From positions 62,001 through 126,000 of the forward strand of contig NZ_JAHLPW010000008.1 of assembly GCF_018918075.1 (NCBI RefSeq): 64,000 nt of DNA, read 5' to 3'. The notes beneath the pieces were generated by a model, which was not told the origin of the DNA, did not search any database, and saw nothing but the letters and a program-made list of their open reading frames with translations. The position numbers and the translations under genes are program-made. Of the stretch, positions 35,698 to 44,075 are shown piece after piece (within the stretch, counting starts at the first letter, position 1; every line of letters begins with the position of its first letter). This stretch comes from Virgibacillus sp. MSJ-26 (lineage in GTDB: Bacteria; Bacillota; Bacilli; Bacillales; Amphibacillaceae).

Positions 35698-35918
35698 ATT
35701 CAAATGAACTAAGCAGCATGCCGATTTGGCTATACGTCGTAATTGCATTTATTCTGATTTGCCAAGGTTCGTGGATGTTTTGGGATGCGCGCAAGAGAGG
35801 ATACAATGCTTGGCTATGGGGCTTATTGGGGCTTATCCAATTTCCGATATATCTTATAATCTACCTCATTTTTGTAAGGAAAATATTTAAAAGAAAGGTT
35901 TCAGGATCAAATTCCTGA
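35694..35918 (+). CDS. yxlD: YxlD-like small membrane protein
   Basis: 74 residues with two membrane helices (about 9-27 and 40-60) joined by a short loop with WMFWDARKRGYNAWLWG, a phospholipase-D-N-terminal-like pattern. It cooperates with YxlC in B. subtilis to hold SigY inactive. The stop codon lies inside a terminator stem, so part of transcription probably ends here, before yxlE. Confidence 0.82.
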   Translation: MNSNELSSMPIWLYVVIAFILICQGSWMFWDARKRGYNAWLWGLLGLIQFPIYLIIYLIFVRKIFKRKVSGSNS

Positions 35919-35934
35919 GACCTTTTATTTTCTT
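35895..35934 (+). terminator. Terminator inside the sigY operon
   Basis: A 12-bp stem (35895-35906 with 35913-35924, one G-U pair), TCAAAT loop and TTTATTTTC tail overlap the yxlD stop. It separates sigY-yxlC-yxlD from yxlE-yxlF-yxlG. Confidence 0.8.
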
Positions 35935-35939
35935 GCGGG

Positions 35940-35965
35940 TGAACGATTAGGCGAACGTAATCGTA
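35940..35965 (+). promoter_or_regulatory. Second SigY-like promoter before yxlE
   Basis: TGAAC (35940-35944) and CGTA (35962-35965), 17-base spacer, with GTGAACGATTA and CGTATTA shared with the sigY promoter at 34776. It starts directly after the internal terminator. Confidence 0.6.
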
Positions 35966-35999
35966 TTAAGGGTGAATAAACAATTTGGAGGAGAAAAAA

Positions 36000-36203
36000 A
36001 TGAATGTACCGTTAAATGAAATTCCTTGGGGAGCGATTGCGCCAATTGCTGTCTTACAATTAATTCTTATGATTACTGCATTAGTTTCTTGTATTAGAGA
36101 AGAAAAAACGAACGGACCAAAATGGTTGTGGATCCTTTTTATTCTCTTTATCGGCTTAATAGGACCAGTACTTTATTTCGTTTTTGGAAGGAGAAATAAT
36201 TAA
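36000..36203 (+). CDS. yxlE: YxlE-like membrane protein (PLD N-terminal domain)
   Basis: 67 residues from ATG 36000 with GGAGGAG 8 bases before it. Two helices (about 8-27 and 40-60) and a loop with EEKTNGPKWLWIL form a phospholipase-D nuclease N-terminal-like domain. The stop overlaps yxlF by one base. In B. subtilis it belongs to the SigY regulon; its activity is not known. Confidence 0.85.
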   Translation: MNVPLNEIPWGAIAPIAVLQLILMITALVSCIREEKTNGPKWLWILFILFIGLIGPVLYFVFGRRNN

Positions 36204-37108
36204 TGGAGTTATTAAAGGCAAGCGATTTAGTAAAAAGATTCGGAAATACGAATGCTGTTAATAGAATCAATTTTTATATTGAAGAAGGCAGATGTGTTTC
36301 ATTACTTGGACCAAATGGAGCAGGTAAAACAACAACATTAAAAATGCTATCCGGACTGCTTGCACCGACTTCAGGTAGTATTGATTTTAAAGGGGAAAAA
36401 GCAAGGGATTTAAGGCCGTTTATTGGGTATTTACCTCAATATCCTGCTTTCTATAATTGGATGAGCGGAAAGGAGTTTCTTGTTTTCGCAGGACAATTAG
36501 CAAAACTGAATCGTAAAGAAGCAGAAAAAAGAAGTGAAGAATTACTTGAACGAGTGGGCCTAACGAATGCGAAGAAAAGAAAAATAGGGGGGTATTCTGG
36601 TGGAATGAAGCAGCGCCTCGGATTGGCACAGGCACTAATTCATCGTCCGAAATTACTTATTTTAGATGAGCCTGTTTCAGCACTCGATCCACTTGGGAGA
36701 CGGGAAGTGTTGGACATGATGAGAGAGATTAAAGAAGAAACAACAATTCTCTTTTCAACCCATGTCCTTCACGATGCAGAAGAAATCAGTGACGACATTC
36801 TTATCATGCATAACGGGGAAATTGTGATATCAGGTAGCCTAGGAAATGTAATGGAAAAGTATCGGCAACCTATTTTACAAATTGAATTCGAATCACAGGC
36901 TGCCGATTGGCTAAAGAGCATAGCAAGTTATAGCTTTATATCTGAAGTAAACACCCAAGGTAATAAAGCCAGTATCGTATTAACAGATATGGTAAATGGG
37001 AAGCAGACATTATTAAAAGATATCGTGGATAAAAAAATTCCGGTTCGTAAGTTCGAGATTTCTCAAACAACATTAGAAGATTTATTTATGAAGGTGGTGA
37101 AGGCATGA
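36203..37108 (+). CDS. yxlF: YxlF-like ABC transporter ATP-binding protein
   Basis: 301 residues. Walker A is GPNGAGKTTTLK, the signature is YSGGMKQRLGLAQAL, and Walker B is LLILDEPVSALDP. A C-terminal regulatory extension (about 220-301) ends in the common LEDLFMKV. It overlaps both neighbours by one to four bases, so yxlE-F-G are translationally coupled. With YxlG it forms an ABC-2 exporter of the SigY regulon; the substrate is not known. Confidence 0.9.
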   Translation: MELLKASDLVKRFGNTNAVNRINFYIEEGRCVSLLGPNGAGKTTTLKMLSGLLAPTSGSIDFKGEKARDLRPFIGYLPQYPAFYNWMSGKEFLVFAGQLAKLNRKEAEKRSEELLERVGLTNAKKRKIGGYSGGMKQRLGLAQALIHRPKLLILDEPVSALDPLGRREVLDMMREIKEETTILFSTHVLHDAEEISDDILIMHNGEIVISGSLGNVMEKYRQPILQIEFESQAADWLKSIASYSFISEVNTQGNKASIVLTDMVNGKQTLLKDIVDKKIPVRKFEISQTTLEDLFMKVVKA

Positions 37109-37884
37109 CACAATGGACTGTTCTTTATCGAAAAGAAATGTTGGAAATGATACGGAATTATAAAGTGCTATGGATTCCAATCGTCTTTGTTTTGCTGGGC
37201 GTCATGGAGCCGGTCAGTGCCTATTATATGCCGGAAATACTGGACACACTTGGCGGTCTTCCTGAAGGCACTATCCTGGAAATGCCTACTCCAACTGGGA
37301 CAGAAGTATTAATGAAGGTTCTATCTAATTATGGGATGCTTGGTGTACTTATTCTTGTTTTGGGTGCAATGGGTGTCGTTTCCGCAGAAAGACAGAGTGG
37401 CGTAGCAGGTATGGTCATGATGAAACCAGTTCCTTATTCCTCGTATATAATATCGAAATGGGCTGGGTTAGTTACAATTACACTCATCTCGTTGTTTATC
37501 GGATATGTAGCTTCTTGGTATTATACAAGTTTACTCATTGAAACAGTCGCTTTTGAGCACATTTTTCAAAGTGTAGTGATCTACAGCATATGGTTAGTTT
37601 TTGTTGTTACTTTGACGCTTTTTTTTAGTACGATAATGAAAGGAAATAGCAGTGTCGCTTTTGTTACAATTTTTGTGGTCTTTGCTATTTCGACGGTTAC
37701 ATCCATTCTAGGAAAGTATATGGAATGGAGTCCGGCTACGATGACTGAGCACGCAGGACAGGTCTTGTTGTCAGGAGAACTAGATTCTAGTTTCTTGCTA
37801 GCCTTTATTACAACTATTGCTATTATTATTGTCGTTCTCATCTCATCCATAAATATCTTTAAGCACAAAGAGCTATTGGAATAA
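37105..37884 (+). CDS. yxlG: YxlG-like ABC-2 permease
   Basis: 259 residues with six membrane helices. The YRKEMLEMIRNYKVLWIP start and VVSAERQSGVAGMVMMKPV block are typical of NosY-like ABC-2 permeases. It partners YxlF. The operon ends in the repeat/terminator 25 bases downstream. Confidence 0.88.
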   Translation: MTQWTVLYRKEMLEMIRNYKVLWIPIVFVLLGVMEPVSAYYMPEILDTLGGLPEGTILEMPTPTGTEVLMKVLSNYGMLGVLILVLGAMGVVSAERQSGVAGMVMMKPVPYSSYIISKWAGLVTITLISLFIGYVASWYYTSLLIETVAFEHIFQSVVIYSIWLVFVVTLTLFFSTIMKGNSSVAFVTIFVVFAISTVTSILGKYMEWSPATMTEHAGQVLLSGELDSSFLLAFITTIAIIIVVLISSINIFKHKELLE

Positions 37885-37885
37885 A

Positions 37886-37975
37886 AAGGTAACAAAAAAA
37901 CGGTCATGATGTGAAATATATTATTAAAGCTTGATTTAACAGGGGTTGTACCATGCAATCCTTGTTTTTTTAATT
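37886..37975 (+). repeat. Dispersed att-like/terminator repeat, shortened copy
   Basis: GGTAACAAAAAAACGG, CATGATGTGA, TTGATTTAACAGGGGTTG and a hairpin (CAGGGGTTG/CAATCCTTG with two G-U pairs) followed by seven Ts. It lacks the middle of copies 1 and 2. It lies just after the 3' end of the integrase remnant, which points towards it, and it also ends the sigY operon. Confidence 0.65.
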
Positions 37976-38004
37976 AAAACCTAACATTTCCTCTTTAAAT
38001 TGTT

Positions 38005-38235
38005 TTAGCTTGTTATTTTTTCTAGAATGTCGCTATGAAGCTGAGATACGCTGTTGATTGATTTTACTTTCATATTATTCGTGACGCGAGTATAAACTTT
38101 TAATGTTGTGTTTGATCTATGTGACCGACACTTTCCATAATGTTGGTAATTCTGCTCCTGATTCTGTCATCATACTAATGTGTGTATGTCTAAAACTATG
38201 TGGAGTAAGATTATTTGAATGATACGGAGAAACAT
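38005..38235 (-). pseudogene. Tyrosine integrase C-terminal remnant
   Basis: Minus-strand frames give NNLTPHSFRHTHISMMTESG (Arg and His of the catalytic site), a shifted ESVGHID, and then NTTLKVYTRVTNNMKVKSIN with the Tyr nucleophile, ending in LEKITS-stop at 38005. At least two frameshifts and loss of the N-terminal part make it inactive. It resembles phage/ICE-type integrases of Bacillales. Its stop lies about 30 bases from the repeat at 37886-37975. This is the typical position of an integrase beside its att site. The stretch 38236-38411 holds no gene. Confidence 0.75.
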
Positions 38236-38411
38236 AAAATGAAGTTGCAGCAACAAAAATAATTGATGTCAATAGGGGTCAAGAAATGTTAAAGTTTGAG
38301 TATAAGATATACACAAATTATATGCTACTGTTCTACAATCGGGCTCTCTAGTTGAAGGTGCCTATAATAATGATTTGTGTTTTATTTTGTATGAATTGGG
38401 AGGAATATCAA

Positions 38412-38726
38412 ATGGAAGCGAAAGAATTTCAAAAGTGGATTGCTGACTATTATAAATCAAGAGGTTGGGCTGATTTAGATATTTTTGTACGTATTGGCTT
38501 CCTGTCAGAAGAGACAGGAGAAGTCGCTAGAGCAATTAGAGCACTTGAAATAGGACGAGATCGTCCAGATGAACAAGCCGGTTCATTCACTGAAAATAAG
38601 AGTAATTTAACAGAGGAACTAGGAGATGTCTTAGGTAATGTAGTTGTCATTGCGAATAAATACGATATCGATCTGGAAGAAATCTTCCTAGAACATAAAC
38701 GTAAACTGTCAAACAGATATCTTTAG
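38412..38726 (+). CDS. MazG-like nucleotide pyrophosphohydrolase
   Basis: 104 residues from ATG 38412, chosen because GGGAGG lies 9 bases before it. The MazG pattern FLSEETGEVARAIR (EExxE) and LTEELGDVLGNVVVIANKYD (ExxD) is complete for Mg-binding and hydrolysis of NTPs to NMP and pyrophosphate. It is likely a house-cleaning enzyme that removes abnormal nucleotides. It lies 32 bases before the LOG gene, so they may be co-transcribed. Confidence 0.85.
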   Translation: MEAKEFQKWIADYYKSRGWADLDIFVRIGFLSEETGEVARAIRALEIGRDRPDEQAGSFTENKSNLTEELGDVLGNVVVIANKYDIDLEEIFLEHKRKLSNRYL

Positions 38727-38758
38727 ATTGATAAAAAAAGAACAAAGGTGTGACTGAA

Positions 38759-39331
38759 ATGGAAATTAACAATCTTGCTGTATTTTGTGGATCAAGTACG
38801 GGAATAAACAGCGTTTATATAGAGCATGCAGAAAAATTCGGCAAAGAGTTAGCTAACAACAATAAGACTTTAATTTATGGCGGTGCACAAGTCGGATGTA
38901 TGGGTGCATTAGCTGACGCTTCTCTACACAGTGGAGGTAGTGTCATAGGGGTGATTCCCCAAAAACTAAAAGCTGTAGAAATTGCTCATGACCAATTAAC
39001 GGATTTGCATGTAGTTAATACAATGCATGAGCGTAAATCAAAAATGGCAGAATTAGCGGATGGATTTGTTGCTTTGCCTGGAGGTTCAGGGACGCTTGAG
39101 GAATGGTTTGAAGTATTTACCTGGTCACAACTTGGTTATCATGCAAAACCCTGCGGATTGTTAAACGTTAATAATTTTTTTGATCCGTTAATCAATATGT
39201 TAGATCATACAATTGAACAAGGCTTTATGAATAAAAATTATCGAGAAATGATAATTGTATCCTCAGATCCCAAAGAATTATTAGAAAAAATGGATCGTTA
39301 TACTCCGAGCTATGCTGTGAAATGGACTTAA
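38759..39331 (+). CDS. LOG-family nucleotide 5'-monophosphate phosphoribohydrolase-like protein
   Basis: 190 residues from ATG 38759 with AAAGGTG 8 bases before it. The Rossmann fold starts with LAVFCGSS. The LOG signature PGGSGTLEEWFEVFTWSQLG holds the catalytic Arg/Glu region (MHERKSKM and GGxGTxxE). In plants and bacteria these enzymes cut N6-modified AMP to release cytokinin-type bases; others are plain nucleotide hydrolases. Together with the MazG-like neighbour it suggests nucleotide clean-up. The substrate is unproven. Confidence 0.85.
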   Translation: MEINNLAVFCGSSTGINSVYIEHAEKFGKELANNNKTLIYGGAQVGCMGALADASLHSGGSVIGVIPQKLKAVEIAHDQLTDLHVVNTMHERKSKMAELADGFVALPGGSGTLEEWFEVFTWSQLGYHAKPCGLLNVNNFFDPLINMLDHTIEQGFMNKNYREMIIVSSDPKELLEKMDRYTPSYAVKWT

Positions 39332-39452
39332 ATAATATGAGTTCTCTAGCAGCGCTTTTTATTGATGTAGTGGACTAAAAACTAAATTTTGTTCACCAAT
39401 CGGACCATATTGTTGAACAGTTCTGGTTATTTTTAGAAGGGATTTTTATTTA

Positions 39453-40208
39453 ATGCTTATTTTTATAACTATGATTATATTAGGTCTTTTGGTTGGTTTT
39501 ATTGGTGCAGGAGGCGCTGGTTTTGTTATTGCTATTTTAACTACCGTTTTCGGTGTTCCAGTTCATACAGCGTTTGGAACATCGCTTTCGGCTATGGTTT
39601 TTACCTCCATATCGGGGGCATATAGTCATTTTAGAGAAAATAATCTCGTTTTACGAGTTGGTCTCACCACAGGATTATTTGGCGCTATTGGTGCTTTCGT
39701 TGGCTCATTGATTGCCGATCTGATTCCTGGAGATATATTAAAATGGTTAACAGCAGGAATGATGTTTTTCTCTGCTGTATTATTATGGTTTCGATTATTC
39801 ACGGGTTTTGGAAAGGTTTGGGCAAATATCGGTGGTAAAGGGATACAATCTGGTATTCGTTTTTGGATTGCCGCATGTGGTGTGGGATTTGTGACTGGCG
39901 GATTATCCGGTTTGTTAGGTATTGGCGCTTCACCTTTTATTCAAATTGGTTTATTGGTCTTTTTTGGTTTATCTGTGCAACAGGCGGCAGGTACTACCAT
40001 GCTCGTTATATTGCCAGTAGCCTTTGTTGGAGGGATTGGATATTACACGGCAGGGAACTGGGATATTCTGCTATTTACAGAGGTGGCAGCTGGAATGATC
40101 ATTGGTTCCTATATAGGTGCTAAATTCACAGCACGTTTGCATCCGATGATTTTGAAAACAGCGTTGATCACTGTTCCTATTGTTGCGGCGATAGTATTAA
40201 TTGTTTGA
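39453..40208 (+). CDS. TSUP-family (TauE/SafE) permease
   Basis: 251 residues with seven or eight membrane helices. The repeated glycine-rich signatures (VGFIGAGGAGFVIA and GLSGLLGIGASPFIQIGLL) are those of TauE/SafE proteins, which move sulfite, sulfonates or organic acids. Start is ATG 39453, the preceding AGAAGGGA being 10 bases away. It has no sulfur-metabolism neighbour, so the substrate stays open. Confidence 0.85.
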   Translation: MLIFITMIILGLLVGFIGAGGAGFVIAILTTVFGVPVHTAFGTSLSAMVFTSISGAYSHFRENNLVLRVGLTTGLFGAIGAFVGSLIADLIPGDILKWLTAGMMFFSAVLLWFRLFTGFGKVWANIGGKGIQSGIRFWIAACGVGFVTGGLSGLLGIGASPFIQIGLLVFFGLSVQQAAGTTMLVILPVAFVGGIGYYTAGNWDILLFTEVAAGMIIGSYIGAKFTARLHPMILKTALITVPIVAAIVLIV

Positions 40209-40720
40209 ACAGGTAATATCGGTTTTGAAGAATAGGAGCGGAATTCTCTAACTAGGATTAGCGAAGATCATGCAGCAGCGAGCCAAGATGAAATGAAAGA
40301 AATCATGAAGGACTAATATGATTACTATAATACAGCCTTTCTTTATACCTTTATAAGGTAGTGAATTATCTATTTTATTAATTAAAAAATTATCATTGAA
40401 TATTCGTAACAAGAAAATTTTTATAAATGACGTCAATCTTATTGCAAAAGAACTTATATGGCCTGAGGATAATCGTGATGCATAAGCACTAACCAATGCT
40501 TTATGTGTTGGCTTGAAATAACCGAAACGGCAAAAGTACAATTCGTAACCTTCTAATTGATAGAATTGGTGTTTTGTAATATTTTCAAGAAAAATCATGA
40601 GTATTATTTTGGAGAGTTGTTTTGACTTGCGCGGAGTTGTTTTTTCGTTGTTTCAAATATAGTTTATTTGAATTCATTGCGCTGAATTGAATCAATCATT
40701 AAAAAGGAGAATGATGATAT
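40209..40720. other. Intergenic region without a supported gene
   Basis: Open frames of up to 116 codons (minus strand 40248-40598) have no ribosome-binding site at a start and no motif I know. It may contain old coding debris. Two GAGTTGTTTT repeats occur at about 40613 and 40632. AAAAGGAG for the next gene lies at 40702. Confidence 0.4.
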
Positions 40721-41332
40721 ATGTCAATATGGGAGAAAATGAAAAGTGGAAAATTATATTTCTGCACGGACGAAAATGTTATGAAAGAGCAGATGCAATG
40801 TTTAGACATATTATATGATTTTAACAATACAAGACCCTCAGAATTAGAAAAGAGACAGGCTATTTTACATAAACTGTTTGCCAAAGTTGGTACGAATGTT
40901 TATATCGAACCGCCTCTTCATGCCAACTGGGGACGAAATACACATATGGGAAATAGTGTTTACGCCAATTTTAATTTAACATTAGTCGATGACACTGATA
41001 TTCAAATCGGCGATAACGTTATGATAGGTCCGAACGTGACGATTGCTACTGGTACACATCCGATTCATCCGGAATTGCGCAGAAAAGTTGTCCAATTCAA
41101 TCTACCAGTCATCATTGAGGATAATGTCTGGGTCGGTGCTGGTGCCGTTATTTTACCTGGTGTGCGTGTTGGGAAAAATACTGTCATCGGAGCTGGAAGT
41201 GTTGTTACCAAAGATATGCCCGCCAATGTTGTCGCTGTTGGCAACCCTTGCAGAGTCATGAGAGAAATCAACGACCATGACATGACGCATTACTATAAGG
41301 ACATGAAAATTGAGGAAGAGGACTTATTGTAA
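40721..41332 (+). CDS. Maltose/galactoside O-acetyltransferase (hexapeptide repeat)
   Basis: 203 residues. The N-terminal mac domain (KSGKLYFCTDENVMKEQMQC) is followed by a left-handed beta-helix of hexapeptide repeats (IQIGDNVMIGPNVTIATGTH, then VWVGAGAVILPGVRVGKNTV). The catalytic His lies in ATGTHPIHPE. Such trimeric enzymes acetylate sugars with acetyl-CoA for detoxification. Start is ATG 40721. It seems to stand alone and is followed by another terminator-bearing repeat. Confidence 0.9.
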   Translation: MSIWEKMKSGKLYFCTDENVMKEQMQCLDILYDFNNTRPSELEKRQAILHKLFAKVGTNVYIEPPLHANWGRNTHMGNSVYANFNLTLVDDTDIQIGDNVMIGPNVTIATGTHPIHPELRRKVVQFNLPVIIEDNVWVGAGAVILPGVRVGKNTVIGAGSVVTKDMPANVVAVGNPCRVMREINDHDMTHYYKDMKIEEEDLL

Positions 41333-41414
41333 GGCTCCCCTACGTAAACTGACAAACGACTACGGAATTCTTAAATGACTTATCAATCGTAGCCTGTTGT
41401 TTTGAATAGCTCAT

Positions 41415-41545
41415 AAAATAGTAACAAAAAAGTATCATGAATAAACAAAACAATGCTATCACAACACGTTGGGGATGATGTAAACCTAAGTAAATAATGA
41501 TTGATATGACGGGGTTTGCTGATGAGTAGACCTCGTTTTTTGATG
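41415..41545 (+). repeat. Dispersed att-like/terminator repeat, shortened copy
   Basis: AGTAACAAAAAAGTATCATG, AATAAACAAAACAATGC, the ACACGTTGGGGATGATGT core, TTGATATGACGGGGTTTG and a hairpin with three G-U pairs and six Ts (about 41502-41541). The middle part of copy 1 is missing. The remaining bases of 41333-41751 show nothing clear beyond the next ribosome-binding site. Confidence 0.7.
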
Positions 41546-41751
41546 TAAATGCTAACTCTTAAAAAATTTAACACCTCGCCGTGCTATCTTCCAAGTGAGC
41601 TAACATTAAGAAAAGGTTTATCTCACACTTTCATAGGCATTAAAAGTAAAAATGTTTAATAAGTCTTCACATCAGGGAAATAATTAATTGAAAGGTCATT
41701 AAAAAATGAATATAAATAAGAAGTGAAAATTGAACAAGGAGCATAAATAAA

Positions 41752-42600
41752 ATGACTAATATAAAATCCATGTTATTGAATGACGGAAGTAGTTTGCCGG
41801 CAATTGCTTTTGGAACAGTAAATGTTAAAGGGGCTCCTGGCCTTTATGATGTATTAAACGCCATTGAATCGGGATATCGATTGATTGATACATCAACGAA
41901 CTATAATAATGAAGGAATGGTTGGAGAAGCGCTGAGACGAACCTCAGTCCCTCGGGAAAAATTAATGATTAGCTCTAAACTACCGGGTGCTGCTCACTCC
42001 TATGATGACGCGATTCAAATGATTCAGGAGTCATTGTATCGGATAGGTATTGACTATTTTGATAAATATCTAATTCATTGGCCGCTGCCTAAACAAGACA
42101 AATACGATGAGGCGTGGCAAGCTTTAGTGGACGCACAGAAGTTTGGCTTAATTAAAACAATCGGTGTATCTAACTTTTTACCAGAACATCTTGACCGAAT
42201 CATTGAAAAAACAGGTGTCACCCCTGCTACTAATCAAATCGAACGTCATCCCTATTTTAATAATAAAAAACTCGTAGAAGAGAATAAGAAACGAGGCATT
42301 GTAACCGAAGCATGGAGTCCTTTAGGCCGTGAATTAAACGATGTGCTTGAAAATGATACGATTATGTCACTTGCAAAGAAATATAATAAAAAGCCAGCAC
42401 AAATTATTGGGCGTTGGAATATGCAAAATGATGTATTACTTGTTGTGAAGGCATCCTCTCCCCAACACCAAAAAGAAAATTTAAATTTGTTCGATTTTGA
42501 ACTAAACAATGAAGATATGAAGCAAATCGATAGTTTGGATAAAGGGGAACCTGGAAGGGTCGAAGGACAACATCCGAATGAATATGAAGAGTTTGACTAG
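41752..42600 (+). CDS. Aldo-keto reductase
   Basis: 282 residues. The catalytic tetrad is visible: D in IDTSTNY, Y in the same segment, K in SSKLPGA and H in YLIHWPLP. The NADPH-binding end is PAQIIGRWNMQND with VKASS. It is of the 2,5-diketogluconate reductase-like group and reduces aldehydes or ketones. Start is ATG 41752 with AAGGAG before it. It lies 71 bases before a fatty-acid peroxygenase gene, which could produce carbonyl or hydroxy products, but a shared pathway is only a guess. Confidence 0.9.
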   Translation: MTNIKSMLLNDGSSLPAIAFGTVNVKGAPGLYDVLNAIESGYRLIDTSTNYNNEGMVGEALRRTSVPREKLMISSKLPGAAHSYDDAIQMIQESLYRIGIDYFDKYLIHWPLPKQDKYDEAWQALVDAQKFGLIKTIGVSNFLPEHLDRIIEKTGVTPATNQIERHPYFNNKKLVEENKKRGIVTEAWSPLGRELNDVLENDTIMSLAKKYNKKPAQIIGRWNMQNDVLLVVKASSPQHQKENLNLFDFELNNEDMKQIDSLDKGEPGRVEGQHPNEYEEFD

Positions 42601-42671
42601 GAATAAAAAATGATTCATATACCAAAAGTAACTTGATATTGTAGAAATCATAAGAAGCAGGAGGATAAGCA

Positions 42672-43931
42672 GTGAAACAAGTACCAAAAACTAAAATAAA
42701 ACTAACAGAGACAAAGGAATTAATCCATCAAGGGTATAATCTTTTAAGACAACTTCGCGAGGATGTTGATGCTCCAGTAGTAAAAGCTGAATTTTTAACC
42801 GAAGATATTACTGCTATCTATGGAGAAGAGGCAGCCCGTAAATTTTACAAACCGGAAAACTTTACACGTGAAGGAGCCATGCCGAAGCCAGTCTTAAAAA
42901 CTTTATTCGGCGAAGATGGAGTTCAAACCTTAGATGGTAAGGAACACCATCATCGGAAGAACTATTTCATGGATTTAATGACCCCAGACAGGATGGAAGA
43001 TTATCGTAAAATATTGGACAGAAATCTAACGACAGAATTAGATAAGCAACATGGTGAATTTGAGTTATTTGATCTAGCAAATAGAGTTCTATTTAACTCT
43101 ATCTGTGAATGGTCTGGAATTAATGTAGACAAATACGACTTGAAAACACTGGACAAACTTGCCCATAACCAAATCTCCATGATTAGTGGTGCGGTGACTT
43201 CTCCAACAGATCACATAAAAGGGATAACTGATCGAAATAATTCGGAAAAGTGGGCTCAAGATCTCATTAAAGAAGCACGTGAACATCCAGTAGCTGAGGA
43301 AGAAAATCGGGCTTTATATACTTTCGCCAATGCGACAGATCTTGATGGGGAATTGTTGCCAATCGACGTAGCGGCCGTTGAATTGTTAAACATCATTCGA
43401 CCAACTGTTGCTTTAACGGTTTGGATGGTTTTGATGGGGCACGCGCTTTTTGCTGAACAGGATGTTTATGATAAGTTAAAAGCTGATTTTGACAACTTGC
43501 AAGATCCCTTCATTCAAGAAATGCGTCGTTACTATCCGTTTTTCCCAATGCTACCAGCAATTGCCGTGAATGATGTAGAAATTAACGGGTATCAGATTCC
43601 AAAAGGTAGTTGGGTTGTATTAGATTTATATGGTACAAATCACGACGAGCGTACCATCGCTTCCCCAGAGCAATTTGATATCGAGCGATATATCGGTAAA
43701 GCAAAAGACATATCATATGAAGAAGAATACGATATGATTGCGCAAGGAGGCGGGAAATTCAGGGAAATGCACCGCTGTGCCGGAGAATGGATTACGCTTC
43801 ATAGCATGCGTGTTTTTTCTGATCACTTGGTTAATAAATATGAATTTACTGTACCAAAGCAAGATTGGACGATACCCATGGATCAATTCCCGACTTACCC
43901 AAACAGTAAAGCGTTGTTATTTAAAGATTAA
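42672..43931 (+). CDS. CYP152-family fatty acid peroxygenase (cytochrome P450)
   Basis: 419 residues, start GTG 42672 with GCAGGAGG before it. The Arg-Pro pair of the peroxygenase family (NIIRPTVALTVW) binds the fatty-acid carboxylate. The haem Cys lies in MHRCAGEWIT. Family members use H2O2 to hydroxylate, or decarboxylate, long-chain fatty acids without a redox partner. At the distal site just before the LDGKEHHHRK block the residue is Gln (VQTLDG), as in the hydroxylating P450-BS-beta, rather than the His of the alkene-forming OleT. I therefore expect mainly alpha/beta-hydroxylation. Confidence 0.9.
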   Translation: MKQVPKTKIKLTETKELIHQGYNLLRQLREDVDAPVVKAEFLTEDITAIYGEEAARKFYKPENFTREGAMPKPVLKTLFGEDGVQTLDGKEHHHRKNYFMDLMTPDRMEDYRKILDRNLTTELDKQHGEFELFDLANRVLFNSICEWSGINVDKYDLKTLDKLAHNQISMISGAVTSPTDHIKGITDRNNSEKWAQDLIKEAREHPVAEEENRALYTFANATDLDGELLPIDVAAVELLNIIRPTVALTVWMVLMGHALFAEQDVYDKLKADFDNLQDPFIQEMRRYYPFFPMLPAIAVNDVEINGYQIPKGSWVVLDLYGTNHDERTIASPEQFDIERYIGKAKDISYEEEYDMIAQGGGKFREMHRCAGEWITLHSMRVFSDHLVNKYEFTVPKQDWTIPMDQFPTYPNSKALLFKD

Positions 43932-43974
43932 ATTAAACAATGTAGATGACCCATTTAATGATTTTGGGGATCCA

Positions 43975-44075
43975 ATTCATCCTCCCTGGAATTCCACATA
44001 ATCCATTTTTCAGGGAGGTAAAAAGTGCACCCTATCTGAAATCCTATTCGGTATTGCTTCACAGGGCAAGTTTTT
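43975..44075. repeat. Degenerate copy of the 31/20-bp palindromic repeat family
   Basis: CCTCCCTGG at 43981, a spacer of about 20 bases, CAGGGAGG at 44013 with GTGCACCCTATCTGA, a 20-base spacer and CACAGGGCAAG. Spacing and order follow the arrays at 53790 and 59855. TTGCGAAAGTTAGATTTTA at 44388 also resembles the sequence at the right end of the 53790 array. The remainder of 43932-44484 contains no gene. Confidence 0.5.

Noticed and set aside
40248-40598. 116-codon minus-strand open frame
   Set aside because: No start signal and no recognised domain. I cannot exclude old coding debris, but do not support a gene.
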